A stretch of 59,779 nucleotides of DNA from Flavobacteriaceae bacterium. Its GTDB lineage: Bacteria; Bacteroidota; Bacteroidia; Flavobacteriales; Flavobacteriaceae. The translations under genes and the position numbers were made by a program. The number at the start of each line of letters is the position of its first letter. The stretch's first letter is position 1. The DNA lies in assembly GCA_016649715.1 (NCBI GenBank), contig JAENXC010000020.1:1-59779 (forward strand), given 5' to 3'. Shown here piece after piece: positions 1 to 6,861 of the stretch. Below the pieces are notes generated by a model. The model saw only the letters and a list, made by a program, of their open reading frames with translations, did not search any database and had not been told where the DNA came from.

Positions 1-138
1 AGTTTTGAGCTTGCTCAAGAAACTTTTTTCTCCCTTTTCATTTTCAAAGCGGAGCTTTGAGGGATCACCGCAGGTAATCCCATTCGTGAAATATGTTAGT
101 TTTGAGCATACTCAAAGTACTGTTCTCTCCCTTTCTTT
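1..138. repeat. Two-copy direct repeat with short palindromes
   Basis: Bases 1-40 and 98-138 are imperfect copies of one another. Each starts AGTTTTGAGC, continues through a small palindrome (TTGAGC-TT-GCTCAA in the first, TTGAGC-AT-ACTCAA in the second) and ends in CTCTCCCTTT or a close variant. Between them, at about 45-60, lies a further inverted repeat (TCAAAGC / GCTTTGA). No reading frame is visible. It looks like a small dispersed palindromic repeat upstream of the first gene. The function is unknown. Confidence 0.5.
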
Positions 139-257
139 CAAGGTGTATCAAATTTCCCAGCATTAAAACTGTGTTAATTAATACACCTTTAATAGTAATA
201 GCGCCCAATAATTTTTAACTTCAATCTTCAAAAAAAGTTAAACTAAACACGCACATT

Positions 258-623
258 ATGTTCACTGTTATCAACGGAATTCCCGAGGATATTTTGGGAA
301 TAGTAATTTCTGGGAAAACCACTAAAGAAGATTATGATCAACTAAATCCGCTATTGGAAAAACACAAAATGGAACACGGCACCATTAAGTTTTTTGTTGA
401 AATAGACGAGTTGAACTATACCGCAAAAGCCATGTGGGAGGATTTTAAAACGGGACTTCACTATTGGCACGACATAAAAGCCGTTGCCATCGTTACGGAC
501 AAGAAATGGTTGGAAAAATCCATAGCGGCATTTGGTGCAATCATTCCAGGAATGGAAACAAAAGGTTTTGAACTTCACGAGCGCCAGGAAGCCTTGGATT
601 GGTTAAGAACACAGAAAGATTAA
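258..623 (+). CDS. STAS/SpoIIAA-like domain protein
   Basis: A 121-residue soluble protein with no signal peptide or membrane segment. Its pattern fits the SpoIIAA-like (STAS/SEC14-type) family of small cytosolic proteins: an N-terminal strand, 'GKTTKEDY' near residue 19, a central 'KFFVEIDEL' strand, 'KAVAIVTDK' near 74 and a C-terminal 'EALDWLRTQ' helix. Proteins of this family are usually about 120 residues and of uncertain function. The ATG at 258 follows an A-rich stretch. The gene stands alone, with a repeat-bearing region on the left and a long gene-poor stretch on the right. The family is assigned from overall pattern, not from a catalytic motif. Confidence 0.75.
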   Translation: MFTVINGIPEDILGIVISGKTTKEDYDQLNPLLEKHKMEHGTIKFFVEIDELNYTAKAMWEDFKTGLHYWHDIKAVAIVTDKKWLEKSIAAFGAIIPGMETKGFELHERQEALDWLRTQKD

Positions 624-1036
624 TAGGCCAGTACTATTTCCGGAGTGGATCTATTTCTATATCCTGAATTGTTTTAAATGATGGTCCAAATGTTTGTACT
701 GCATCTACCCCATTGTTGTGCAACAGTGATTATCAAAACATAAACTTGGTCGTAACGAATCCAATAAAACAAAACCCTTTCCAGTTCCCAAAAATAAAGC
801 TTTTTTCCTGGGCTGTGTCCAATCCCATAGCCATTACGGTCTGGCTGGGAATAACCTTTGGAAGTGTGGAGGACGAGAACTACAAACTCCAAAAAAATCC
901 CAGAGCCATGGAATGCATCGCTGTTTTGTAAAATTTTATGTACTTCAAAATTGGCTGCGCTATCGCCAGAAAACCACCCCGCAAAATGCTTGCAATAGTT
1001 ATTTTAGGACGGGTCAAAGCCTAGGTTCACCCGTAT
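624..1036. other. Gene-poor stretch, no credible coding region
   Basis: I see no convincing gene in this part of the 759-base gap. Two overlapping frames of about 72 codons lie at 674-892 on the minus strand and 713-931 on the plus strand. Neither has a recognisable domain, a good start context or a neighbour to support it. The minus-strand frame reads like ordinary protein sequence (aromatic residues and glycines spaced evenly) and could be a decayed gene, but I cannot name a family. Confidence 0.4.
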
Positions 1037-1090
1037 ATAAGCCTACCATAAGCCTAGTATAAGCCTACTATATCCCATAGATAAGCCAAG
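1037..1090. repeat. Tandem array with 11-bp period
   Basis: The core ATAAGCC begins at 1037, 1048, 1059 and 1081, with a degenerate unit (ATATCCC) at 1070. This gives five units spaced exactly 11 bp apart, close to one turn of the double helix. The units read roughly ATAAGCCTACC. The array lies about 70 bases upstream of a broken copy of the HTH/coiled-coil gene whose intact relative, at 59210, is preceded by a 21-22-bp array. An array of protein-binding sites is a reasonable inference; no binding protein is known. Confidence 0.7.
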
Positions 1091-1157
1091 GTCCACTTAT
1101 GTCTCCCCCCTGGCGTGGACGTCCTGCCCGTGTCCTCCGCACTGTGAGTCTCCAAAC

Positions 1158-1262
1158 CCAGACCCCACCCTGCCCTTTCAAGACCGAATTCCCGCACTGG
1201 AGGAAGGGCGCAAACTGCTGCACGCGAAGGTGGAAACGCTAATGGCGGTGGTTAGGAAGTAG
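1158..1262 (+). pseudogene. 3' fragment of HTH/coiled-coil gene (relative of 59210-59557)
   Basis: The frame ending at the TAG at 1260-1262 encodes 34 residues that match the last 34 residues of the protein at 59210-59557, including 'PDPTLPFQ' and the identical end 'AKVETLMAVVRK'. Upstream of 1158 the similarity stops and the HTH part is absent, so this is a truncated remnant. Similarity continues for about 120 bases past the stop codon, so the repeated unit is larger than the gene. The surrounding 1090-1260 is visibly richer in G and C than the AT-rich genes that follow. Confidence 0.85.
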
Positions 1263-1380
1263 GAGGATTTGTGTTATATTTGGATGACGGCTATGGACTT
1301 GGGCATATATGGAATGTATACGTCATAATTTTGAGAACATGTCGTATATAACTTTGGTATGCAATTTTAAAAAACCAATC
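1263..1380. repeat. Non-coding part of the terminal repeat shared with 59558-59680
   Basis: Shared blocks include TTATATTTGGA, CTATGGACTTG, ATATGGAAT, CGTATATAACT and TTTAAAAAA. The copy at the right end runs from 59558 to about 59680. After the shared block this copy enters the secreted HNH gene at 1383, while the right copy enters unrelated DNA. The segment 1338-1369 also resembles 3365-3398. Confidence 0.75.
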
Positions 1381-1382
1381 AA

Positions 1383-2054
1383 ATGAAAAAACAGATTCTA
1401 ACTTTGACCCTAATCTTCTTGGTAAGTTTACTGACTTACGCTCAAGAAACTTACACAATCGGAAACACCGAATATTATTATGGACGAACTTATGAAACAA
1501 CTGGAAAACCTGTTGTTAAAAGAAGTGAAGCTAACAAAAGAGCTTTTTTAAATTCATTTGGTTTAAACGAAACACCTGAAGGATATGAGATTGACCATAT
1601 TAAACCTCTTTCAGAAGGTGGCACAGATGACCCAAGCAATATGCAACTATTGACAGTCGAACAGCATAAATTAAAAACAGCAGAAGAAAGAACCAACAGA
1701 AGTAATTCAACATATTATCCTCGAACATATACAAGTAATTCAACATACGTTAACCAATATAATATCCCACGTTCAACTACAACGACAACTTCATCATATT
1801 CGAGAACGGATTCAAACGGAAGAACAATATATACAGGTAGTCGTGGCGGAGAATATTATATAAACAGTAGTGGAAATAAAGTTTACGTTAAATCTGAAAA
1901 TTCTACAACGACATCCACAAATGCTACTTCAACACAGTCTTATTATAGTCCGAGTACTTCTAGCCCCAGAACTATCCAAACGGGGCCAAGAGGAGGTAAA
2001 TATTATATTAACTCTAAGGGAAATAAAACTTACGTAAAGAAAAAAAACAAATGA
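1383..2054 (+). CDS. Secreted HNH-type nuclease-like protein with duplicated C-terminal motif
   Basis: 223 residues. Residues 1-21 form a signal peptide ending 'TYAQ'. An HNH-type core follows: D71-H72 in 'EIDHIKPLSEGG', N86 in 'DPSNMQLL' and H95 in 'EQHKLKT', which is the usual metal and catalytic set of HNH endonucleases. A Ser/Thr/Tyr-rich linker then leads to two copies of one motif, 'TGSRGGEYYINSSGNKVYV' near 151 and 'TGPRGGKYYINSKGNKTYV' near 200. They resemble the short basic adaptor motif found in some viral and bacterial proteins. The product is probably exported and could act on DNA outside the cytoplasm. Overlaps the next gene by 4 bases. AT-rich compared with core genes. Whether it is a toxin is unknown. 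Confidence 0.75.
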   Translation: MKKQILTLTLIFLVSLLTYAQETYTIGNTEYYYGRTYETTGKPVVKRSEANKRAFLNSFGLNETPEGYEIDHIKPLSEGGTDDPSNMQLLTVEQHKLKTAEERTNRSNSTYYPRTYTSNSTYVNQYNIPRSTTTTTSSYSRTDSNGRTIYTGSRGGEYYINSSGNKVYVKSENSTTTSTNATSTQSYYSPSTSSPRTIQTGPRGGKYYINSKGNKTYVKKKNK

Positions 2055-2452
2055 GAATATTAATACTACTTATAATTTTAACTTCTCAAACTTGTTTTTC
2101 GCAATTAGGTAAAACAAAGACCGAAATTTTTTCTAACGAAGGTAGCAATTATGCTGACAAGGACATTCAAAATGACTTTACAGTATATAGTTATTCAGGA
2201 AAAGTTCCAAAACTAAACGGAGAACTCTGCAATGAATTAGTTTCGTATTTTATGGATAATGAATATGATATATGTTTTAAAGTAACATATGCATCCTGTG
2301 CTGCAGCGGCTAATACTTATGTTAAATTTTTCAATGACGTTGCTGTAAAAATTGAAGCTAATAAATGGAAAGATTATAGTGATGATTCGATTTATACTTT
2401 AATGGTTGAGGGTCAATTCGCATATGTGGAACATTTCTATGATTACGAATAA
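2051..2452 (+). CDS. Small secreted protein of unknown function
   Basis: 133 residues. The start codon overlaps the stop of the HNH gene (ATGA), which suggests translational coupling. Residues 1-18 form a signal peptide ending 'CFSQ'. The mature part is acidic and has three cysteines: one in 'NGELCNEL', one in 'YDICFKV' and one in 'YASCAAAA'. I do not recognise a family. Because it is coupled to a secreted HNH protein, a partner or protective role is possible, but nothing in the sequence proves it. Confidence 0.75.
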   Translation: MRILILLIILTSQTCFSQLGKTKTEIFSNEGSNYADKDIQNDFTVYSYSGKVPKLNGELCNELVSYFMDNEYDICFKVTYASCAAAANTYVKFFNDVAVKIEANKWKDYSDDSIYTLMVEGQFAYVEHFYDYE

Positions 2453-2479
2453 AAAACCTTAACTCTAAAATTTCAACAA

Positions 2480-2815
2480 ATGAAGAAAATACTAATCTTA
2501 CTAACCCTGCTGTTTATTGGCTCTACGGGAATAACACAAACGAAATTTTTCAATACTTTCACTTTAATTAATAATGGAGAAGGAACTGATGTAAGAGATA
2601 ATATTGAACTGACTATTGGAAAAAGTTCATTAAGTATGAACTGTAAAACCTTTACATTTATTGATGCTCAAAAGACTGGGAGAAATGAAATATATAATAA
2701 CTCGAAAAAAGGAGATATGGTCGCAGCACAGTACAAAACAAATTATTATGAAATTGTACTTATGACATATATAAATTACCCAAATGAAGTTTATCTAAAA
2801 TCATTGACTTGGTAG
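2480..2815 (+). CDS. Small secreted protein of unknown function
   Basis: 111 residues. It starts with a clear signal peptide (about residues 1-20, ending 'TGITQ') followed by a short polar, probably beta-rich domain. The gene starts 27 bases after the previous one and shares its AT-rich base use, so the genes from 1383 to 3350 may be one transcript. No family or catalytic motif is recognised. Confidence 0.7.
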   Translation: MKKILILLTLLFIGSTGITQTKFFNTFTLINNGEGTDVRDNIELTIGKSSLSMNCKTFTFIDAQKTGRNEIYNNSKKGDMVAAQYKTNYYEIVLMTYINYPNEVYLKSLTW

Positions 2816-2855
2816 ATAATCAAAATTATTTAATCCATTTACATAATAATTAAAT

Positions 2856-3350
2856 ATGAAAACAACATTTATTATTTTAGAGGTATTAATGATAAATTTA
2901 ACCGTTAATGCGCAAACCTTTGAAGAAACTCAACAATGGATTACAAATAATGTGAATTCTTCTACCTGGTATTTTAGTCATCAAGTAAGCTATGATTATA
3001 ATTCTGAAAAATTACTTTTAATAAAAGTTTTAATAAATCCAAGGTTAAGTGCAATCGTTCGAGAAATAAATCCTGCAAATGTAACAAGCGTGAGTATAAG
3101 CAAAGCTGAAAGCAATGACGGTTTAAAAAGTATTAGATTAAACTTCAAATATGGAGGAACCAAAGTAAAATCTTATTTTGTTGATGATAAATTCGAAATT
3201 ATAGAAGGTGTTCCGATACAAGAAACTAATATGCACGGATTAGACATATATGCTGAATGTGATTTAGATAAACTCAAAAAAATTAAGAAGGCTTATATTC
3301 ATTTATTTAACGAATTAGGTATAAAAGTTAAAGATGGCGATTACTTTTAA
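2856..3350 (+). CDS. Secreted protein of unknown function
   Basis: 164 residues with a signal peptide ending 'TVNAQ' at residue 20. The mature protein begins 'TFEETQQWI' and contains alternating beta-type segments ('SVSISKAES', 'SIRLNFKYGG', 'VKSYFVDDKFEI'), ending with an amphipathic helix rich in lysine and leucine. Similar small secreted proteins beginning with a TxxETxxWI segment occur in Bacteroidota accessory DNA, but I know no function. Last gene of the HNH group; the boundary-like motif at 3365-3398 follows it. Confidence 0.7.
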   Translation: MKTTFIILEVLMINLTVNAQTFEETQQWITNNVNSSTWYFSHQVSYDYNSEKLLLIKVLINPRLSAIVREINPANVTSVSISKAESNDGLKSIRLNFKYGGTKVKSYFVDDKFEIIEGVPIQETNMHGLDIYAECDLDKLKKIKKAYIHLFNELGIKVKDGDYF

Positions 3351-3364
3351 TCATTCCGTGATGG

Positions 3365-3398
3365 CATGTCGTGTATACGTATGTTGGCGGTAATTTAA
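3365..3398. repeat. Boundary-like motif, second copy
   Basis: This segment begins CATGTCGTGTATAC, contains TATGTTGGCGG and ends in TAATTTAA. It resembles 1338-1369 (CATGTCGTATATAACTTTGG, ending AATTTTAA) and 59634-59670 (ACATTCGTATATAACTATG, ending GAATTTAA). The two left copies bracket the four-gene block 1383-3350, like the borders of a cassette. The degree of match is moderate. Confidence 0.45.
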
Positions 3399-3402
3399 GA
3401 TT

Positions 3403-4173
3403 ATGAATACAGAAAGAATATTTAACGAAAATGGTAGTGGATTTATCCGAACTTTTGCTTCTGACAAAATCGAAAAAGTAAATCCTGTTGAATATTACAA
3501 AAATGCTGAACTAAAACAAAGTGCAACTCTAATAAGAGATATGCTATACGCCACAAATCCTTTATTAACTTCATTTCTGGATAGTGAATATTTTGAAAAA
3601 AAAGCAAAAGAAATGGTAGTTGGATACTGTGAACAATGTGAAAAAATAGAAGTGAACGAAAATTTTATTGAGTTACTACAAACAGAACGCAAAAAAGACC
3701 AAGTTAGATTACTAAAAGGAATGACATTAGACCCAGATGTTTTAATGTCTTTAATATTCAAATCTTATAACGACTTCAATTATTTATATAGCAAATATCA
3801 TTTTAGAAATCTACCTCCCGAATTTGAAGGAAAAAAGCTTCCGAAATTATTCCACCTGAAGGAAGATGGTAGTGTCCATAAAGTCGGAGAAACGGAATTA
3901 ACGGATGGACAACTAAAGCATATTATAGAAAATAGAAAAGTAATTGTATCTCATTTTTTTGAAAAAGACGATATATGGCATTGCTTTTTTTTGACTTATA
4001 AAAGTTTAGGTGGTAAAGAAAATTGGAAAGATGGTCAACCACATTTTCATTACATTTCAAGCGCTTTTGGAATTTCAAAAGAGGATTTTGTTGAAAGTAT
4101 GAGAACCGGAAATTATAAATCAACTTCTGTTCATATTGATTTGTTGAAATATGGGGAACAACCTAATAAATAA
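3403..4173 (+). CDS. Hypothetical cytosolic protein
   Basis: 256 residues, no signal peptide, no membrane segment. The N-terminal half is helical, with two cysteines in 'YCEQC' near residue 76. The C-terminal third has a distinctive 'SHFFEKDDIWHCFF' and 'GQPHFHYISS' pattern rich in His and aromatic residues. I do not recognise the family and cannot assign a metal site or an activity. It lies alone between two boundary-like motifs (3365-3398 and 4188-4198) and is as AT-rich as its neighbours, which suggests acquired DNA. Confidence 0.7.
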   Translation: MNTERIFNENGSGFIRTFASDKIEKVNPVEYYKNAELKQSATLIRDMLYATNPLLTSFLDSEYFEKKAKEMVVGYCEQCEKIEVNENFIELLQTERKKDQVRLLKGMTLDPDVLMSLIFKSYNDFNYLYSKYHFRNLPPEFEGKKLPKLFHLKEDGSVHKVGETELTDGQLKHIIENRKVIVSHFFEKDDIWHCFFLTYKSLGGKENWKDGQPHFHYISSAFGISKEDFVESMRTGNYKSTSVHIDLLKYGEQPNK

Positions 4174-4187
4174 GAAATATAAAAACA

Positions 4188-4198
4188 TATTACACAAC
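4188..4198. repeat. Left arm of inverted repeat around the lipoprotein gene
   Basis: TATTACACAAC is the exact reverse complement of GTTGTGTAATA at 4738-4748. The pair encloses the lipoprotein gene at 4213-4716. The right arm runs straight into the direct repeat that flanks the restriction-modification genes. Confidence 0.6.
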
Positions 4199-4212
4199 AT
4201 TAAAAAAAGCTT

Positions 4213-4716
4213 ATGAAAAAAACTAGACTATTATTTTTCGCAATTTTAGGTTTAATAGCCACATCTTGTACAAATGATAATGATGATGGAACTGATTCTA
4301 ATGATAGTAGAATTGATGTCGTTATAAATGGAACAGAATACACATTTAACACTTTTGTCATTGAAAAACATTTTGAAGACCCAGATGGTAGTTATTATTA
4401 TGTTAATGCAAGAATAGACAACAAGTTAGATTTTGTACTTGATTTTGGCGTTGAATTGGGCCTTACTGGATATTGGGAAGAAGGTGAAATTGTTGATGAA
4501 TTTAATCTTCTTATTAATTACAATGACAATCCTGTATCATATAGTTGTGCCTATTATGGAGTTGATATTCCATATCCTCTAATTGATGTTACTGTAAACA
4601 ATGAAGAGGAACTCGTGGCAACCTTTGCCTTCACTAATAATTATGGGGGAGGTTGTGGTCCGCCTTTTGGGGATGAAGTAAAATATACAAATGGTTCAAT
4701 ATATATAAAGTTATAG
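4213..4716 (+). CDS. Small lipoprotein of unknown function
   Basis: 167 residues. The N-terminus is a lipoprotein signal with lipobox 'IATSC' (C19), followed by the Asp/Asn-rich stretch common after the lipidated cysteine in Bacteroidota, often linked to surface export. The mature domain is acidic and beta-rich, with 'RIDVVINGTEYTF' and a Gly/Cys-rich 'YGGGCGPPFG' near the end. No known domain is recognised. Preceded by an 18-base A-rich run that includes AAAAAAAGC before ATG. Confidence 0.75.
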   Translation: MKKTRLLFFAILGLIATSCTNDNDDGTDSNDSRIDVVINGTEYTFNTFVIEKHFEDPDGSYYYVNARIDNKLDFVLDFGVELGLTGYWEEGEIVDEFNLLINYNDNPVSYSCAYYGVDIPYPLIDVTVNNEEELVATFAFTNNYGGGCGPPFGDEVKYTNGSIYIKL

Positions 4717-4737
4717 GTTTGTATCTGAATTAAGAAC

Positions 4738-4845
4738 GTTGTGTAATAACTAAGCATTCACATAGCCATTACCCCTGAGCTTTTCGGGAGCTCAACATAA
4801 ATACAGTATTGCCCGCCCGCCGTGGCGGAGACCAGTATCCGTCAG
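4738..4845. repeat. Direct repeat, left copy, flanking the restriction-modification genes
   Basis: After the inverted-repeat arm GTTGTGTAATA (4738-4748), this stretch shares AATAACTAAGCATTC (4745-4759) and GAGCTTTTCGGGAGC (4777-4791) exactly with 6691-6705 and 6729-6743. It also shares a GTATT-CCC-CCCGCCCGCC block. The remaining bases are similar but not identical. GAGCTTTTCGGGAGCTC and CCGCCGTGGCGG can fold into hairpins. Confidence 0.75.
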
Positions 4846-4946
4846 TTGGTTACTATAGGGATGGGTCTGCTTTGATTAACATTCGTCTGTTAATTAAAAA
4901 TCAGGATTTGAAAGAAAACATTTAAATAGATAATTATCTTTACAAT

Positions 4947-5927
4947 ATGTACAGAGAAAAACTAAAATTTATTGACCTCTTTTGTGGAATCGGAGGTTTC
5001 AGAGTAGCCTTTGAAGAGGCTTGTGAGGAAAACGATATTCAACCCGTTTGTGTTTTTTCTTCGGACATTGACAAATATGCCCAAGAAAGTTACGAAGAAA
5101 ATTTTGGGGAAAAACCTTTTGGCGATATTACCAAAATAGATGAAAACGATATTCCTGACCACGACATTCTTTTTGGCGGATTTCCTTGCCAGCCTTTCAG
5201 CATCATTGGACAGATGAAAGGCTTGGACGATACGAGAGGAACACTTTTTTTCGATATTGCCAGAATAATTGAGACAAAAAAACCAAAAGCCTTTATTTTG
5301 GAAAATGTCAAACAACTTGTTGGTCACGACCAGGGAAAAACTTTAAAAGTCATTGTTCAATCTTTAAAAGATTTAGGGTATCACGTTCAATACAGCGTTC
5401 TTAACGCTTTGGATTATGGCTTGCCCCAAAAGCGTGAAAGAGTTGTAATAGTTGGACATCGAGAGCCGATAATGTTCACCTTTCCAAATCCTGAAAAACC
5501 TTATAAATCTTTGAACGAAATTTTGGAAACCAAAGTTGACGAGAAATATTTTGCATCGGAATTCATAAGGGAAAAAAGGAAAGAAAAGCATGAATCGTCA
5601 TATTATCCATCTATTTGGCACGAAAATAAATCGGGCAATATCTGTTCATATCCTTATTCCTGTGCACTTCGTTCGGGAGCTTCACATAATTATCTCTTGG
5701 TAAATGGAGAAAGACGTTTAACGCCAAGAGAAATGTTCAGACTTCAAGGATTTCCAGATTGGTACAAAATTGTTGTAAGCGATGCGCAAGCAAAAAAACA
5801 GGCTGGAAATGCAGTTCCCGTAAATATGATTAAGGCAGTTGTTCAAAAATTAATTCCTTATGTTGCGAGCACGCTCGAACCAGCAAGCGTTTTGCGGGAA
5901 TATGATTTAAAATACAATCCAAGTTAA
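4947..5927 (+). CDS. DNA (cytosine-5)-methyltransferase of a type II restriction-modification system
   Basis: 326 residues with the C5-methyltransferase motifs in the usual order: motif I 'DLFCGIGGF' near 10-18 (AdoMet binding), motif IV 'GFPCQPFS' with catalytic C81, motif VI 'ENVKQ' at 119-123, motif VIII 'QKRERVVIVG' at 161-170, then 'RLTPREMFRLQGFP' and motif X 'QAGNAVPVNM' near 285. The target-recognition region between motifs VIII and X is short, about 80 residues. It transfers a methyl group from AdoMet to cytosine at an unknown site and protects the host from the enzyme encoded next. A TATCTTTA box ends only five bases before the ATG, so the transcript may have almost no leader. Confidence 0.95.
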   Translation: MYREKLKFIDLFCGIGGFRVAFEEACEENDIQPVCVFSSDIDKYAQESYEENFGEKPFGDITKIDENDIPDHDILFGGFPCQPFSIIGQMKGLDDTRGTLFFDIARIIETKKPKAFILENVKQLVGHDQGKTLKVIVQSLKDLGYHVQYSVLNALDYGLPQKRERVVIVGHREPIMFTFPNPEKPYKSLNEILETKVDEKYFASEFIREKRKEKHESSYYPSIWHENKSGNICSYPYSCALRSGASHNYLLVNGERRLTPREMFRLQGFPDWYKIVVSDAQAKKQAGNAVPVNMIKAVVQKLIPYVASTLEPASVLREYDLKYNPS

Positions 5928-6679
5928 TGGCAAAACGAAACTCACCAAAATTAAGAACAGTCAATAAATCGGTTGCTGCCTTCCCGCTAAACCAATTCAA
6001 TTCAGATTTTCCCTACTTGCTTGGACAAGAAATCGTTTATCTTTTGGCAAGTAAAGGACGTGGCGATCTCGAAGGTTCGGAATGGGAACAAATCTTCGCA
6101 ATTTGCATCGGAGCAGATTGGAAACCCTCAAATGTTGGACTTGATGATGTTGTAATGGGAAACACAGCTTGGGGTGCGAAGACCGTAAAGTCATCTTTAA
6201 AAGATTTCAAGAATCTAAAACATATCCGACTTATTTCTGGCAGAAATTCGCCTGTCTATTCTTATGGTGGAACAATAGATATAACCGCTGACCCAAATGA
6301 AATTGGGGAACAGATTTTAGAAATTTGGAATGAGCGAGTTTCGGCAGTTCGTGAAAAATTCAAAAATTTAAGGACGGTTGTTCTTGTTAAATCAAACGAT
6401 CTTTCCCAAGTAGCTGTTTTTGAGTTTGACACCATCCGATATGACCCAGAACTTTTCGATTTTGTTTGGAATCCTCGTGGTAATTTGGAAGGCTTCGTAA
6501 AAGGAACTAAAACAAAACGATTTACATGGCAACCGCACGGCTCACAATTTACAATTCACGAGTCTGTTCCCGAACACACTTTGATTTTGAAAATAAAACA
6601 ACCCGAGAGATTAGACAAAGAAAAAATACTTGAAGCAATCGGATTTGACAAATCTTGGGTTACAGTAGAACGAAAATAA
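5927..6679 (+). CDS. Probable type II restriction endonuclease
   Basis: 250 residues. The ATG shares one base with the methyltransferase stop (TAATG), the usual tight coupling of a restriction-modification pair. No signal peptide or membrane segment. A possible nuclease core is 'EWEQIF' near 52-57, 'GLDDVV' (D73/D74) and 'AWGAKTVK' (K85), in the order expected for a PD-(D/E)xK fold, although the residue two before the lysine is not acidic. A C-terminal segment 'RFTWQPHGSQFTIHE' may be part of the DNA-binding half. I cannot name the recognition site. The role is inferred mainly from the pairing. Confidence 0.75.
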   Translation: MAKRNSPKLRTVNKSVAAFPLNQFNSDFPYLLGQEIVYLLASKGRGDLEGSEWEQIFAICIGADWKPSNVGLDDVVMGNTAWGAKTVKSSLKDFKNLKHIRLISGRNSPVYSYGGTIDITADPNEIGEQILEIWNERVSAVREKFKNLRTVVLVKSNDLSQVAVFEFDTIRYDPELFDFVWNPRGNLEGFVKGTKTKRFTWQPHGSQFTIHESVPEHTLILKIKQPERLDKEKILEAIGFDKSWVTVERK

Positions 6680-6690
6680 AAACTACCTAC

Positions 6691-6797
6691 AATAACTAAG
6701 CATTCGCCTACCCAATATTGCCTGCCCCGAGCTTTTCGGGAGCCTAACGTAAATGCCGTATTTCCCACCCGCCCGCCATAGCAGAAACCGCTACAGA
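6691..6797. repeat. Direct repeat, right copy, flanking the restriction-modification genes
   Basis: Partner of 4738-4845 (exact matches at 6691-6705 and 6729-6743). CCCGAGCTTTTCGGG here can form a hairpin. The copy begins 12 bases after the endonuclease stop codon, and the core gene radC begins 65 bases beyond it. The restriction-modification pair therefore sits between two repeats at the edge of core DNA. Confidence 0.75.
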
Positions 6798-6861
6798 TTT
6801 TTTTTAAAAAATAATAGCTGTTTAAACAATCGTTCTTATCTTTAAGGAAACACAAACAGCC

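Noticed and set aside
713-931. 72-codon plus-strand frame in the gene-poor stretch
   Set aside because: No domain, no start context and an equally long frame on the other strand. Not enough to call a gene.
4717-4946. Integron attC site next to the restriction-modification genes
   Set aside because: There is no GTTRRRY / RYYYAAC pair in the right spacing and no integrase. Kept only as a direct repeat with hairpins.
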